Assembly: GCF_014191985.1 (NCBI RefSeq)
Contig: NZ_JACHXI010000011.1
Coordinates: forward strand, 53,703 to 117,702
DNA from: Azomonas macrocytogenes
GTDB taxonomy: Bacteria; Pseudomonadota; Gammaproteobacteria; Pseudomonadales; Pseudomonadaceae
Direction: 5' to 3'
DNA length: 64,000 nt
The position numbers and the translations under genes are program-made. The notes under the pieces were generated by a model that made no database searches, was not told where the DNA came from, and saw only the letters and a program-made list of their open reading frames with translations. This document shows positions 1 through 8,459 of this stretch, in pieces. Position 1 is the stretch's first letter; each line of letters opens with the position of its first letter.

Positions 1-1318
1 GGGATACGTTGATGGCTCCACCGGTAATCGGGGAAGCCAGGTACTCGACCTCTCGGACGACCAGTGCGCGGTCACACACGTAGCGATTGAGATTCTTGCA
101 ACGGGCAACGATCTCGGCCGTGGGTACCTGGGCGGTGCTGGCATGGCCTGCGCCTACCAGAAGGATCATCGTTTTGATGACCTCCTCGATTCTGGCGTAG
201 GCCAGTTTCGGGTGTTCGCTGATCTGTGCGATGGTCTTCGGCGCATAGTCGTTTTCGGCCAGAGCATCGATGACGTCCGCCGGAACCTTCTTGTAGAGAA
301 GGATTGTCCCGAGCGGAAGAACGACTTCCTGTGGGATTTCGTTCTTGTGCGTGGTCAGCACGAACAACTGTTCCTTCCAACGCTGGATGAATTCGCCGTG
401 TGGAATGCGGCGCGTGCCTTTTACGTACACGTCGCGTCGGAAAATCTGGTTGGTCAGAAAGTCCTTGGTGGTTTCCTTAAGCAGAGGATCGCCGATCTGG
501 CCCAGGATCTTCTGTCCATCTGGCGTGAAACGGAACAGTTCGATGTTGTCCAGGAGGTGGGTTGAGCCCGCATAGGTGAGTTTGGCTTCGCCAAGTTGGG
601 CGGACACTTCGGCGAACGTCGATATCTTCCAGTCAGCGTTCAAGTATTCATGGGCGATGTAGGCACTGTTGCGGACGTTCAGGGTTTCAAGATGCCGGGC
701 CATCGCCGGAACGTTCCTGTAATAGTCGGCGCCCGCGGCGAACACGTCCTTGGCGAACTGCAGCACCCCGGAGATGGTGCCTTCCGCTCCCGAGCTGGCC
801 CCGGCCTGGTCCTTGAAGAGCGACATCAGTTGGCGAATGGGGACATGGGGCGCCCAACCGGGGTAGACGTTGTAACTGACATAGGCGATGCCCCCGATTT
901 TGAGCTTGCGGCGGATCAGATCGACGATGACGTCCCGGTTCTCGTCCGAGATCCAGCTCCAGATGCCGTGAAGCACGATGTAGTCGAAATCTGGCAAATC
1001 GGTTCGGAGCGCGAATTCCTTGAACGAATCATCGGATAGATGGGTGCGTGCACCGGAGGCAGCCGCCAGTTCGATCGCATTCGCCGCGTGAGCGGGATTG
1101 AAATTCGTTCCCCAGTACGTCCCGCTGGTTGCCGCGGCGTGGAAGCTGACCGAGACCCCCTGGCCGAAGCCCAGCTCTAGGTAATTGTAGTCGTCGTTGC
1201 ACCTGGGGGGGTCATAGCCACTCGCGAGGACTGCTAAGCGGAGCATGGAGGGGGTGAGTTGCTCGTAGTACCCGTACGTGTAGTTGAGGCCGGTGAAATA
1301 ACCTTCGGACCAGTTCAT
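1..1318 (-). CDS. SAM-dependent methyltransferase with regulatory domain (partial, runs off left edge)
   Basis: The minus frame stays open from an ATG at 1318 to the window edge, giving about 439 residues without a stop. The N-terminus contains the stretch LELGFGQGVS, a class I methyltransferase SAM-binding loop with GFGQG in place of the usual GxGxG. Further on come an FDYIVLHGIWSW strand (motif IV region) and GGIAYVSYNVYPGW. The following part has the composition of the methyltransferase-regulatory-domain family (MethyTransf_Reg, PF10119), which often accompanies surface-polysaccharide genes. The start is supported by GGAAAG five bases upstream. Its ATG overlaps the TGA of a 65-codon ORF (ATGA), suggesting translational coupling. 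The substrate cannot be read from the sequence. The C-terminus is missing. Confidence 0.8.
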   Translation of the reverse strand, partial: MNWSEGYFTGLNYTYGYYEQLTPSMLRLAVLASGYDPPRCNDDYNYLELGFGQGVSVSFHAAATSGTYWGTNFNPAHAANAIELAAASGARTHLSDDSFKEFALRTDLPDFDYIVLHGIWSWISDENRDVIVDLIRRKLKIGGIAYVSYNVYPGWAPHVPIRQLMSLFKDQAGASSGAEGTISGVLQFAKDVFAAGADYYRNVPAMARHLETLNVRNSAYIAHEYLNADWKISTFAEVSAQLGEAKLTYAGSTHLLDNIELFRFTPDGQKILGQIGDPLLKETTKDFLTNQIFRRDVYVKGTRRIPHGEFIQRWKEQLFVLTTHKNEIPQEVVLPLGTILLYKKVPADVIDALAENDYAPKTIAQISEHPKLAYARIEEVIKTMILLVGAGHASTAQVPTAEIVARCKNLNRYVCDRALVVREVEYLASPITGGAINVS

Positions 1319-1512
1319 TGTTTCTTTCCAGTGAGATCGATTGGGTCAGACAAGAAAGAGCAGAGGTAGGTGAATGACACGAGGCGATAGTCGCTGCGGA
1401 ATCTGAAGAGTGGCAGCCATCCGTCCGCGTTTGACAACCCCGACTCGTTGGCGGTGTCGTCGTGCGGGTATCGGGTGATCCAGTGTTCAATCTTGATGTC
1501 TTCGTTGTTCAT
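1315..1512 (-). CDS. small hypothetical protein, 65 aa, coupled to the methyltransferase
   Basis: This is a 65-residue ORF whose stop codon overlaps the methyltransferase start by four bases (ATGA), the arrangement expected of a coupled operon partner. The protein is rich in Asp, Asn and aromatic residues (for example HWITRYPHDD) and has no membrane segment or motif I recognise. No good Shine-Dalgarno sequence precedes the ATG at 1512, which argues against it. It could instead be untranslated leader of the methyltransferase. It lies at the junction with the GC-rich transporter gene that ends at 1537, so it may be a fragment left by a recombination event. Confidence 0.35.
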   Translation of the reverse strand: MNNEDIKIEHWITRYPHDDTANESGLSNADGWLPLFRFRSDYRLVSFTYLCSFLSDPIDLTGKKQ

Positions 1513-1536
1513 TGGAAGAGGCCGGGTAATTGGACG

Positions 1537-2970
1537 TCATCGCCGCGGAAGCCGGCAGCTCACTGCCTGCGCAGGGGAGGCTGTGGCGTGCACCACGGAT
1601 TGGCCAGGATCGTCATGCGCACCCTTGGAGGCCGCAGGCGCGGCGCTTGCCGGCGGCGGCTTCACGCGCTGTGCCTGCGCGCGCCCCAGCCACAGGCCCA
1701 GCGCGACCCAGGCCAGCGCCAGCGGCATGACCACGCTGGCCAGTCCGTCTATAGCCAGGCCCAGCCGCCCGAGCGCACCTTCGGTCTGCGCACCGATGAC
1801 ATCGCCGGCGCGGTACATGAAGGTGTCGACGAAAGCCTTGGCCTTGTACTTCTCCTCGCGGCTGACCACGGTGAACAGCGCCTCGCGCGCCGGCCGGGTG
1901 ATGCCGCGCTGCACGGCGCGGTTGGCGGCCTCCAGCAGGATCAGCACCACGAACGAGCCGTAGATCGCCAGCCCGATGAAGCCGAGCGCGGTGGCCACCG
2001 GCAGGATCGCCAGCGCCACGCCGAGGCCGAAGCGCGTGATGATCTTCCCGGTCAGGGTGAGCTGCAGGACCAGCACCGCGACCTGCGTCCACATGTCGAT
2101 ATTGCCCAGGAGCGCCGTGCGCGCGTCCATGCTGTCGGCCATCGCTGTAATCATCTGCAGGCGGGTGAAGTAGACGAAGGTCACGAGTACGGTCATCAGC
2201 AGGATGTAGCCGGCGATGCCGGTCAGGTAGCGCGAGCGGAACACCGCGCGCAGGCCCGCCCAGGTGCTGCCGCCGATGCGCTCGGCCTCGCCGGCGAATC
2301 CGGCCGTGGCGTCGGACGTATCGGTGTCGGCCCGGTCCGGCGCCACGCGAACCAGAAGCCAGGCCATGGCCAGGGCCAGCAGCAGGAATCCGCCGGCGAC
2401 CAGCAGCAGGTTGGGCGTGCCCAGCGGCTCGGCCAGTTGCGAGGTCAGCCAGGGCCCGAAGATCGCGCCAAGTGTGCCGCCCATCGAGATCAGGGCGAAC
2501 AGGCGCTTGCCCTGATCGCTGGTGAAGCGGTCGGTCAGCAGCGCCCAGAACACCATGGTGACGAACAGGTTGAACACGCTGAACCAGACGTAGAACAACT
2601 GGCCGCTGCGCTGGCCGACCGCGCCGGGCGCGAACATCAGCAGTACCCAGAAGCTTACGAGGCTCAGTACGAAGAAGCCGTAGGTCGCGCCGATGAACTG
2701 CAGCCGCCGCAGGTGGCTGACCAGCCAGCCGTACAGCGGGTTCACCGCCAGCGTGACCAGCGCGGTGCCGATGAACAGCCAGCGGATGCTCTCGATCCCG
2801 CGCTCCATGCCCAGCGCATCGCGCACCGGCCGCAGCAGCATCAGCGCAGTCAGCACGCAGAAGAAGAATAACCCCGCGATCAGTACCGGCCCGACCTCCT
2901 CGCGGCGAAGGTTGAACAGGATCTGCAGCAGGCGTGGGCGACGCGGCGCCGGTGGCGTGATTCGGCTCAT
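1537..2970 (-). CDS. NTP/NDP exchange-type transporter (MFS-like), 477 aa
   Basis: This is a multi-spanning inner-membrane protein with about twelve hydrophobic segments and a large soluble loop after the sixth. It matches the family usually called NTP/NDP exchange transporter or Npt1/Npt2-like, within the MFS fold. The stretches VRDALGMERG near the N-terminus and ITRPAREALFTVVSREEKYKAKAF in two parts near residue 390 are typical of the free-living bacterial branch, whose true substrate is not settled. The ATG at 2970 overlaps the TGA of the SDR gene (ATGA), so the two are translated as a pair. The gene is markedly GC-rich and resembles Xanthomonadaceae-type DNA, which suggests transfer. The C-terminal 40 residues are Ala/Pro-rich and probably cytoplasmic. 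Confidence 0.8.
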   Translation of the reverse strand: MSRITPPAPRRPRLLQILFNLRREEVGPVLIAGLFFFCVLTALMLLRPVRDALGMERGIESIRWLFIGTALVTLAVNPLYGWLVSHLRRLQFIGATYGFFVLSLVSFWVLLMFAPGAVGQRSGQLFYVWFSVFNLFVTMVFWALLTDRFTSDQGKRLFALISMGGTLGAIFGPWLTSQLAEPLGTPNLLLVAGGFLLLALAMAWLLVRVAPDRADTDTSDATAGFAGEAERIGGSTWAGLRAVFRSRYLTGIAGYILLMTVLVTFVYFTRLQMITAMADSMDARTALLGNIDMWTQVAVLVLQLTLTGKIITRFGLGVALAILPVATALGFIGLAIYGSFVVLILLEAANRAVQRGITRPAREALFTVVSREEKYKAKAFVDTFMYRAGDVIGAQTEGALGRLGLAIDGLASVVMPLALAWVALGLWLGRAQAQRVKPPPASAAPAASKGAHDDPGQSVVHATASPAQAVSCRLPRR

Positions 2971-4166
2971 GGGGAGAGGGGCCTGGCTTGGAGTACGCCG
3001 GTGTCCGAGACGAGAATGGAGATCAGGTCGATCGCAGGTCGCGGCAGCGCCACGGTGGCCGCGGCACTCGACGGGAACCGCGTGCCACTGAGCGCTTCGC
3101 TGACCGTCCAAAGGCGGGCGGCTGCCTCGGCATCCGTCGCGGCGGCGGGCACCTTGGCCAGGCCGAGCGGGCCACGCGTTTCCATCATGCCGGTCGGCTC
3201 GTAGTAGCTTCCGCCTTGCACCTCATGCGCGGTGGCGGCATACAGCGTCGGCAACGCGCCCTGTGCAGCCGGCTGGAACAGGAACGACAGGTTGCGGCGG
3301 ACGAATCCCGTGACGCCGCCGTGATGAACCAGCAGATCGGTACGCGAAACCCCCGGATGGGATGCGATGCTCTGGAGGCTCCAGCCTGCCGCATCACTGC
3401 GGCGCTGCAGCTCAAGGGCGAACATCAGACAGGCTAGCTTAGATTGGCTGTAGGCGGCAGCCGGATCGTAGGCTTGCTCGAACTGCAGGTCCGAGAAGTG
3501 GATGGCGCCGCCGCGGTCGGCGGCGATGCTGGACAAGGTGACAACGCGGGGAGCATCGGCCTTCTGCAACAGTGGCAGCAGCTCCGCGGTCAGGGCGAAA
3601 TGGCCCAGGTAGTTGACGGCGAACTGCATCTCGAACCCGTCCGCCGAGGTGCCGCGCTCGGGCGGCTCCATGATCCCTGCGTTGTTGATCAGGCCGTCGA
3701 GACGGGGCAGCGTCGCATCGAGGCGTTCGCTCAGCGCGCGGACCGAAGCGAGATCGGCCAGGTCGAGCACTTCGAAGCTCACATGCGCCTGGGGCGTTTC
3801 TTGGCGGATGCTCGTGATCGCCTCCTGGCCCCGCTCCGGATTGCGCGCCGCGATCACGACCTCGGCACCGGCAGCCGCCAGGGCTTTGGCGCTTTCGTAG
3901 CCGATGCCACTCGTCCCGCCCGTGACCAGGAAGATGCGCCCACGCTGAGAAGGCATATCGGCCAGGCTCCAATCGGGTTTGGGCGCGCTCTGCGCAATCG
4001 AACTGTCCGTGGCACACGCGGAGCTCAGCAGCAAACCGAAGGTGGCGAGGTAGTTTCGCCACCGGGAATATGTCGGGCGTACTTTGGAATCCGGAGTCGC
4101 AGTTCCAGTGACGACCGCCGTGCGGCCACACCGAGAGGAGGTGTCTGAAGCTATCCAGTGGGTCAT
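2967..4166 (-). CDS. short-chain dehydrogenase/reductase, membrane-anchored or exported, 399 aa
   Basis: This is a Rossmann-fold NAD(P)-dependent oxidoreductase of the classical SDR family. It shows the cofactor loop TGGTSGIG (residues about 82-89), NNAG, and the catalytic Tyr-Lys pair in YSQSK. The order and spacing resemble retinol-dehydrogenase or WW-domain-oxidoreductase-like SDRs. The catalytic core is preceded by about 75 extra residues that include a hydrophobic stretch ending LLLSSAC, so the enzyme may be a lipoprotein or membrane-tethered. I chose the ATG at 4166 because AAGG lies eight bases upstream. A start nearer MPSQRGR would give a soluble enzyme. It is the first gene of a two-gene operon with the transporter, divergent from a TetR regulator. 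The substrate is unknown. Confidence 0.82.
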   Translation of the reverse strand: MTHWIASDTSSRCGRTAVVTGTATPDSKVRPTYSRWRNYLATFGLLLSSACATDSSIAQSAPKPDWSLADMPSQRGRIFLVTGGTSGIGYESAKALAAAGAEVVIAARNPERGQEAITSIRQETPQAHVSFEVLDLADLASVRALSERLDATLPRLDGLINNAGIMEPPERGTSADGFEMQFAVNYLGHFALTAELLPLLQKADAPRVVTLSSIAADRGGAIHFSDLQFEQAYDPAAAYSQSKLACLMFALELQRRSDAAGWSLQSIASHPGVSRTDLLVHHGGVTGFVRRNLSFLFQPAAQGALPTLYAATAHEVQGGSYYEPTGMMETRGPLGLAKVPAAATDAEAAARLWTVSEALSGTRFPSSAAATVALPRPAIDLISILVSDTGVLQARPLSP

Positions 4167-4213
4167 GGTCTTTGCCTTGCATGAGAAAGGAAGGTAAGAT
4201 AGGTGCATAAATA

Positions 4214-4250
4214 TTTGCACTAAGTGCAAAACTTATAGCACTGAGTGCAT
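4214..4250. promoter_or_regulatory. tandem operator dyads in the tetR/SDR divergent promoter
   Basis: Two copies of a dyad lie 23 bases apart, centre to centre. The first, TTTGCACTAAGTGCAAA at 4214-4230, is symmetric about its central base except for the A/T at the middle. The second, AGCACTGAGTGCA at 4237-4249, is a near copy. The common form is TGCACTNAGTGCA. They sit between the divergent SDR and TetR genes, so they are the likely binding sites for the TetR protein, which would repress both directions. The second dyad overlaps an ATG at 4249, so the downstream ATG at 4273 is the better TetR start. Confidence 0.75.
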
Positions 4251-4272
4251 GCGCGCAATAGGCTATCCAGAA

Positions 4273-4884
4273 ATGTCGGAAACCCTCCCCCCCGTGGGCA
4301 TTGCGCCCGCAGAAGGCTTGCGGGAACGCAAGCGCCGTGAAACACGTCAGCGCATTGCCGAAGTCGGGCAGCGCCTGTTCCTCGCCAACGGTTACGAAAG
4401 CACGACGCTGGACGCCATCGCGGCAGAAGCCGGCATCTCACGCCGCACCTTCTTCTCGTACTTCAAGTCGAAGGACGACATCATCTTTTTCTGGCTGGAC
4501 ACCGACCGGGCCAGTCTGATTGTCAGTCTGCTGAAGACATCACCCGACGTGCCGCCGCTCGATGCGGTTCGCGATGTGATGGTCAAGCACATTGCGCGCT
4601 ACACGACCGAGCAGATGATCGCCATCGACAATCTCATGCTGTCGAGCGAATCGCTGCTTGCACGCAAACAAGCGCACTACGCGGAACAGGAACAGGCGCT
4701 CTTCAAAGCACTGTGCGAGGTCTGGCGGCAGCCTGAGCGCCGTCCGGCGCTGCGGATGGTGGCCATGGTATCCATCGGTGCGATGAGAGTCGCGCTTCAG
4801 GCATGGAGGGACCAGACTGGCCAGCGGAAGCCGGCATCCAAGTTCCTGCGGGACGCCTTCGACAGCCTGAGGTCCGAACTTTGA
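4273..4884 (+). CDS. TetR/AcrR family transcriptional regulator, 203 aa
   Basis: The N-terminal 60 residues hold a TetR-type helix-turn-helix: RQRIAEVGQRLFLANGYEST followed by LDAIAAEAGISRRTFFSYFKSKDDI, a textbook TetR DNA-binding signature. The remaining 140 residues are helical and would form the ligand pocket and dimer face. The family usually represses a neighbouring enzyme or transporter gene until a small ligand binds. Here the target is presumably the divergent SDR-transporter operon, through the tandem TGCACTNAGTGCA dyads at 4214-4250. An ATG at 4249 would lie inside the second dyad, so the ATG at 4273 is preferred. It shares the high GC content of its neighbours and ends about where the more typical host composition begins. 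Confidence 0.88.
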   Translation: MSETLPPVGIAPAEGLRERKRRETRQRIAEVGQRLFLANGYESTTLDAIAAEAGISRRTFFSYFKSKDDIIFFWLDTDRASLIVSLLKTSPDVPPLDAVRDVMVKHIARYTTEQMIAIDNLMLSSESLLARKQAHYAEQEQALFKALCEVWRQPERRPALRMVAMVSIGAMRVALQAWRDQTGQRKPASKFLRDAFDSLRSEL

Positions 4885-5165
4885 CCGTGCGTCGCAGCTT
4901 GAACGGCCGAGCGCTGGCGCGGTATGAGCGGTTGGCAGGGACCAAACACCCGACGAGAAAAAGCCCTGCCTGACCTGACAGCTAGTGCTTATGCGCCGAA
5001 AGTCAGAATTATTTTTTATGTACTTGTAGTCGTTCTATCGGGCACCCATCCAGACTCTGAACTTTCCTTGATGAGCGCGAGCCTACTGAACAGGCGGCAA
5101 AGTTAACGAGGCAGACAAGATGCCTCTTGCCAACCGGATAGGAAGCTATCCAATGGGAGGTCCTT

Positions 5166-5579
5166 ATGAAAATAAATGAAATCATGACTCGGGAAGTCTG
5201 GACTATTCAGCCGGAAACGACCTTGCAGGAAGCGGCAGAACTGATGCGGCAGGCTGATACAGGTTCGTTGATTGTCAATGAGAATGACCGAATGGCAGGC
5301 CTTGTTACTGATCGGGACATTGTCATTCGGGCGGTAGCGGACGGACTTGATTTGCAAACGCCGGTGAGCGAAATCATGAGCGCTGACGTCTGTTACTGTT
5401 TTGAAGACGAAGAGGTGGATCATGTAGCCGAGAACATGGGGCAAATCGAAAAACGGCGATTACCCGTGGTGGACAGAGACAAACGGCTGGTCGGAGTCAT
5501 CTCGTTGGCCAACATCGCCAGTTGCAACAGCGATAAGGTCATATCTCACTTCGCCAACAGCGTAGCTCGACCTCATTGA
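5166..5579 (+). CDS. CBS-domain protein, 137 aa
   Basis: The protein consists of two consecutive CBS motifs forming one Bateman module. The first begins IMTREVWTIQPETTLQEAAELM and ends near VTDRDIVIRAV. The second begins VSEIMSADVCYC and ends RLPVVDRDKRLVGVISLANI. Modules of this type bind adenine nucleotides or related ligands and act as energy sensors or regulatory subunits. Nothing is fused to the module here, so its partner is unknown. The start is well supported by GGGAGG six bases before the ATG. It stands alone, convergent with the SMC/Toprim operon that ends at 5789, and marks the end of the GC-rich segment to its left. Confidence 0.88.
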   Translation: MKINEIMTREVWTIQPETTLQEAAELMRQADTGSLIVNENDRMAGLVTDRDIVIRAVADGLDLQTPVSEIMSADVCYCFEDEEVDHVAENMGQIEKRRLPVVDRDKRLVGVISLANIASCNSDKVISHFANSVARPH

Positions 5580-5589
5580 TTTTTTCTCA

Positions 5590-5617
5590 AGCCGGGCCGG
5601 ATAAAAGCGACCCGGCT
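5590..5617. terminator. hairpin between convergent CBS gene and jetD-like gene
   Basis: AGCCGGG at 5590-5596 pairs with CCCGGCT at 5611-5617 around a 14-base loop. It lies ten bases after the CBS-gene stop. No clear U-run follows on either strand, so this is a weak terminator candidate. Confidence 0.35.
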
Positions 5618-5788
5618 CCGAAGCTCCGATGATAGCGGGCTGCTCCGGCAGTCAGGCTCGTTGGTCAGCCCAGGCGCGAAGGCCGTGCTTTCCCAGCGTC
5701 TTGTGTGAACCAGGATCCTGCCGCTTTATCCCGTCACATACTCTACTTCTTGGTCGAGCTTTCTATTGGCGCATGACCGACCCGGTTC

Positions 5789-6613
5789 TCAGCGCCAAAT
5801 CAGTTGCAGCTCGCTGGCGAGTGCCAGCATGTGCTGTTGCTTGATGCTGATCTGTTTTTCCTTCATGTCGAGCCAGATCTTGTTCCAGCCATCCAGTTTT
5901 GCGGTATCCAGATATCGAGCTGCCCTGTGTTGGCGGATAAAGTGTCCGCGATGGCCTTTTTCCAATAGTTTTTTGCTCAGACGAGGAACAAGGAGTGCGT
6001 CGGCACGTGGCAGGGTATGGGCGATTTGCAGGCCCGCGAGATCCCAGTCGGGAAAGACCGTGATGCGGCAAGCCTGGGGCAGGTTTACCAGCAAAGTGCG
6101 CAGGCCTTTGGCCAGTCCGTTATGGCCTCGGTAGAGAACCAGACTTTGGGCTATCTCTGGCGGCAGAGAAAATTCCTGCCAGTCATCGAAGCTGTCCAGA
6201 TTTTCGATTATCAATACCTGCCTTATCTGGGCTAGGTCCAGGCTGGATAGCGGTACGCGCAGGCTCAACTGCGCAGATAAGACGGGAAGTGGCGCGGGTA
6301 GTCGCCCTTTGACCAGCACATGGTTTTCGTCGGGACGTGTGGGGGCGATTTTTTCGTCGATGGCCGTGGCAGCAGCCTGTACACGGTTACCAGTGGGCAG
6401 GGGTTCCAGTGGATCTATTCCCCATGCCTGGTGCGCCAGTTCAGCCAGGATTCGTTGCTGCTCTGGCGGTAAATACAGCTGGTTACCGCGTATCTCGCCG
6501 ATATCGAAGACTGTGTGGATTTCCCGCCAGGCGGGAGTCAGTTTTACTTGATGGGCATATTTGCGTAATTGGTTATGAACCAGTCGCATATGCCGTTTGC
6601 TCAAGCCAGCCAC
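5789..6613 (-). CDS. jetD: Wadjet JetD/MksG-like Toprim nuclease subunit, 274 aa
   Basis: This is the last gene of a four-gene SMC operon. The C-terminal half carries a Toprim fold: VLIIENLDSF with the conserved Glu at 137, then FPDWDLAGLQIA with the DxD pair at 189 and 191 and the Gly that follows. This is the pattern of JetD/MksG, the subunit that cleaves plasmid DNA once the SMC motor has extruded it. The protein is shorter than JetD of the best-known systems (roughly 390 residues, from memory), with a reduced N-terminal winged-helix part. Its start overlaps the end of the kleisin-like gene by 13 bases. Assignment rests on the Toprim motif plus context. The exact Wadjet type is not decided. 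Confidence 0.8.
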   Translation of the reverse strand: MAGLSKRHMRLVHNQLRKYAHQVKLTPAWREIHTVFDIGEIRGNQLYLPPEQQRILAELAHQAWGIDPLEPLPTGNRVQAAATAIDEKIAPTRPDENHVLVKGRLPAPLPVLSAQLSLRVPLSSLDLAQIRQVLIIENLDSFDDWQEFSLPPEIAQSLVLYRGHNGLAKGLRTLLVNLPQACRITVFPDWDLAGLQIAHTLPRADALLVPRLSKKLLEKGHRGHFIRQHRAARYLDTAKLDGWNKIWLDMKEKQISIKQQHMLALASELQLIWR

Positions 6614-7821
6614 AGGCAGATATCCCTGATAATGAAATTGCCGGAATAGTCTGGGTGCGGCTCACCGATCGGGTCCAGGACGAAGTGGCGTTTCTGTTCT
6701 GCAGGCAGCCCTTCGAAACCACCAATGACTTGATACAGCCAGCTTTCGGCATCCCAGGGCAACGCTTGGTGCTGACGATATTCCAGCGCGGAAAGACGCA
6801 GACCGCTGTCGATTACGCTGCAGAAATAGGCCGATACGGCTTCCCGGATCGGATTGCTCTGTACTTCGAAGGTTTCCGGTTCATGCAGAAGCAATTCCGC
6901 TGCCTCGACAGGTACTTGCAGGGAACGCTCCTGGGGCTGCAACGCCTTGATCTGGGCGATCAATTCCAGTAGCTCGTTTTCGTGTTGCTGATTGTGAATA
7001 TCCACCGCGGCAGGAGCCAGGATGGGCGTGGCCTGATTGAACAGTTGCGGGATTTCCTTGGCGCCAGTGTGATTGCCAATCCGATAGTCCGGGTGCTGCT
7101 CCAGATGCAACAGCCAGCCCTTGAGCAGGCGAGTGCGACCACGAATCTGGCGAAAGCGGCCGAGCAATTCCAGTAACCGGCCTTGTACGATGCTCAGCTC
7201 CTGGGCGCACTCGCTGACGGTGCGTTGCAAACGGGTAACCAGTAGCCGGCGCAAATCGCGCAGATCGCCAGCCGTTTCGGCCAGCTCTTCGAAGCTGATC
7301 ATCTCCAGTCCGTTGAGCAACTCGCTTACTTGGGATTGCGCCAGTTCGTTTTCGCGGATCTTGGCGTTGAGCGTGCCGACATAACCGAATTCGTTGTTCA
7401 GGCGGCTCCAGAGCACACGGGTGCCGTGGCGCAGGGTTTCGCCGAAGGCATAGACATGCTCTTTCAGATCCGCCAGATACACATCCGCGGCGGCATAGTC
7501 GCCCTGATGGCGCGCTTCCTTGTAATGCGCTGCCAGGGTTTTGAAGGTGACCAGCGCCGAACCGGTGTTTGCATCGATCTGGCGGTTGCGATCATCGCGC
7601 AAGGCTTCTTCCAGCAGCGACCGGACGGTCCGGCGCAGATGCAGATCGGCTTCCGGTTCGGGGCGATAGAGAATCCCGTCTTTTATCAACCGATCCTGGA
7701 CTGCGGGTTCCAACGCCTGGTCGGGCAGTGAACCGGAAAGGTAGGCGTCCATGATGGGGTCTGCATGGCGGGCCAGTTGCTTGAGAAAGCGCACCCCGGT
7801 CTGATGGAGATCGCCACTCAT
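6601..7821 (-). CDS. jetA: kleisin-like subunit of SMC/Wadjet complex (MksF/JetA-like), 406 aa
   Basis: This is a mostly helical protein with a winged-helix-like N-terminus, a long helical middle (for example LLVTRLQRTVSECAQELSIV) and a compact C-terminal part. This layout fits the kleisin subunit that bridges the two SMC heads in MukF/MksF/JetA families. Its start overlaps the stop of the KITE-like gene by four bases (ATGA) and its end overlaps the Toprim gene, so stoichiometry is probably set by coupled translation. Sequence similarity to kleisins is always weak, so the call depends mainly on position beside an SMC ATPase, a small winged-helix protein and a Toprim nuclease. No catalytic motif is expected or seen. 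Confidence 0.72.
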   Translation of the reverse strand: MSGDLHQTGVRFLKQLARHADPIMDAYLSGSLPDQALEPAVQDRLIKDGILYRPEPEADLHLRRTVRSLLEEALRDDRNRQIDANTGSALVTFKTLAAHYKEARHQGDYAAADVYLADLKEHVYAFGETLRHGTRVLWSRLNNEFGYVGTLNAKIRENELAQSQVSELLNGLEMISFEELAETAGDLRDLRRLLVTRLQRTVSECAQELSIVQGRLLELLGRFRQIRGRTRLLKGWLLHLEQHPDYRIGNHTGAKEIPQLFNQATPILAPAAVDIHNQQHENELLELIAQIKALQPQERSLQVPVEAAELLLHEPETFEVQSNPIREAVSAYFCSVIDSGLRLSALEYRQHQALPWDAESWLYQVIGGFEGLPAEQKRHFVLDPIGEPHPDYSGNFIIRDICLWLA

Positions 7822-8459
7822 AGCAGATTGCTCTGGCTGGCAGTTTCCGCGCGGGCTTCCAGATCCAGGCTTTCGGTCTCGTCGATGAAGCGGATCACTT
7901 CGTAGAGATGATCAAGTTTGCCGGTCGCCAGATAGATCTGCTTGTCGGGGTTGGGGCGCGTGAGGTAGCCCAGGTCGCACAGGCGCTTGAAGACCTGCTT
8001 GAGCTGGCCATCGACGCCGTTACTGTTGGAATTGAACAACCGGTAATGGCTGATCCTGGCCAACTGCTCGCGAAACGCGGGAGTATCTTCGATGATGGTT
8101 TGCAGCTCGTTGAGGCGTACCGGGGTGCCTTCGGTCAGCGGTGCATCCTGGGCGCCGGCTTCCTGGACCAGTACCAGCCATTCGGCCAGCGGTGCCAGTG
8201 CATTGCAGGTATCGCGAAACTGTTGGGCGATGACCTTGCGTTCCTCGTCGTCCAGTTGGCGGTAGCCACAAAAGAACACATCGCTGTCCGTACTGCCGCC
8301 GACCATGGCCACTGTGCGGTTGAGCTGGCTCAGGTAGTCGTCCACCTGCTCGCGGTTGGCAGGATTTTTCAAAAATCGCCAGCCTTCCTCGTCGGTGGTG
8401 CGACAAATGAATTCGCCCTTGAGCAGGCGTTCGAGAACCTGACCTTTGGTCGATAGCAT
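7818..8459 (-). CDS. jetB: KITE-like subunit of SMC/Wadjet complex (MksE/JetB-like), 213 aa
   Basis: This small protein follows the SMC gene directly (one stop codon ends at 8460, this ATG is at 8459). The central region RLNELQTIIEDTPAFREQLA and the later VFKRLCDLGYLTRPNPDKQIYLAT look like winged-helix segments, as in MukE/MksE/JetB proteins that bind the kleisin and DNA. It ends with an acidic tail. Position between the SMC and kleisin-like genes and four-base overlap with the latter support membership of the complex. No enzymatic motif is visible. Alternative readings are unlikely because size and order match the MksE family. Confidence 0.72.
   Translation of the reverse strand: MLSTKGQVLERLLKGEFICRTTDEEGWRFLKNPANREQVDDYLSQLNRTVAMVGGSTDSDVFFCGYRQLDDEERKVIAQQFRDTCNALAPLAEWLVLVQEAGAQDAPLTEGTPVRLNELQTIIEDTPAFREQLARISHYRLFNSNSNGVDGQLKQVFKRLCDLGYLTRPNPDKQIYLATGKLDHLYEVIRFIDETESLDLEARAETASQSNLL

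Noticed and set aside
143..1039. Plus-strand ORFs of 140 and 147 codons at the left edge
   Set aside because: They are antisense to the continuous methyltransferase frame, whose translation has recognisable motifs. They lack motifs and ribosome sites.
1462..2871. A 469-codon plus-strand ORF rich in Gln, Arg, Ala and His
   Set aside because: It is the antisense shadow of the GC-rich transporter gene, with composition typical of shadow frames.
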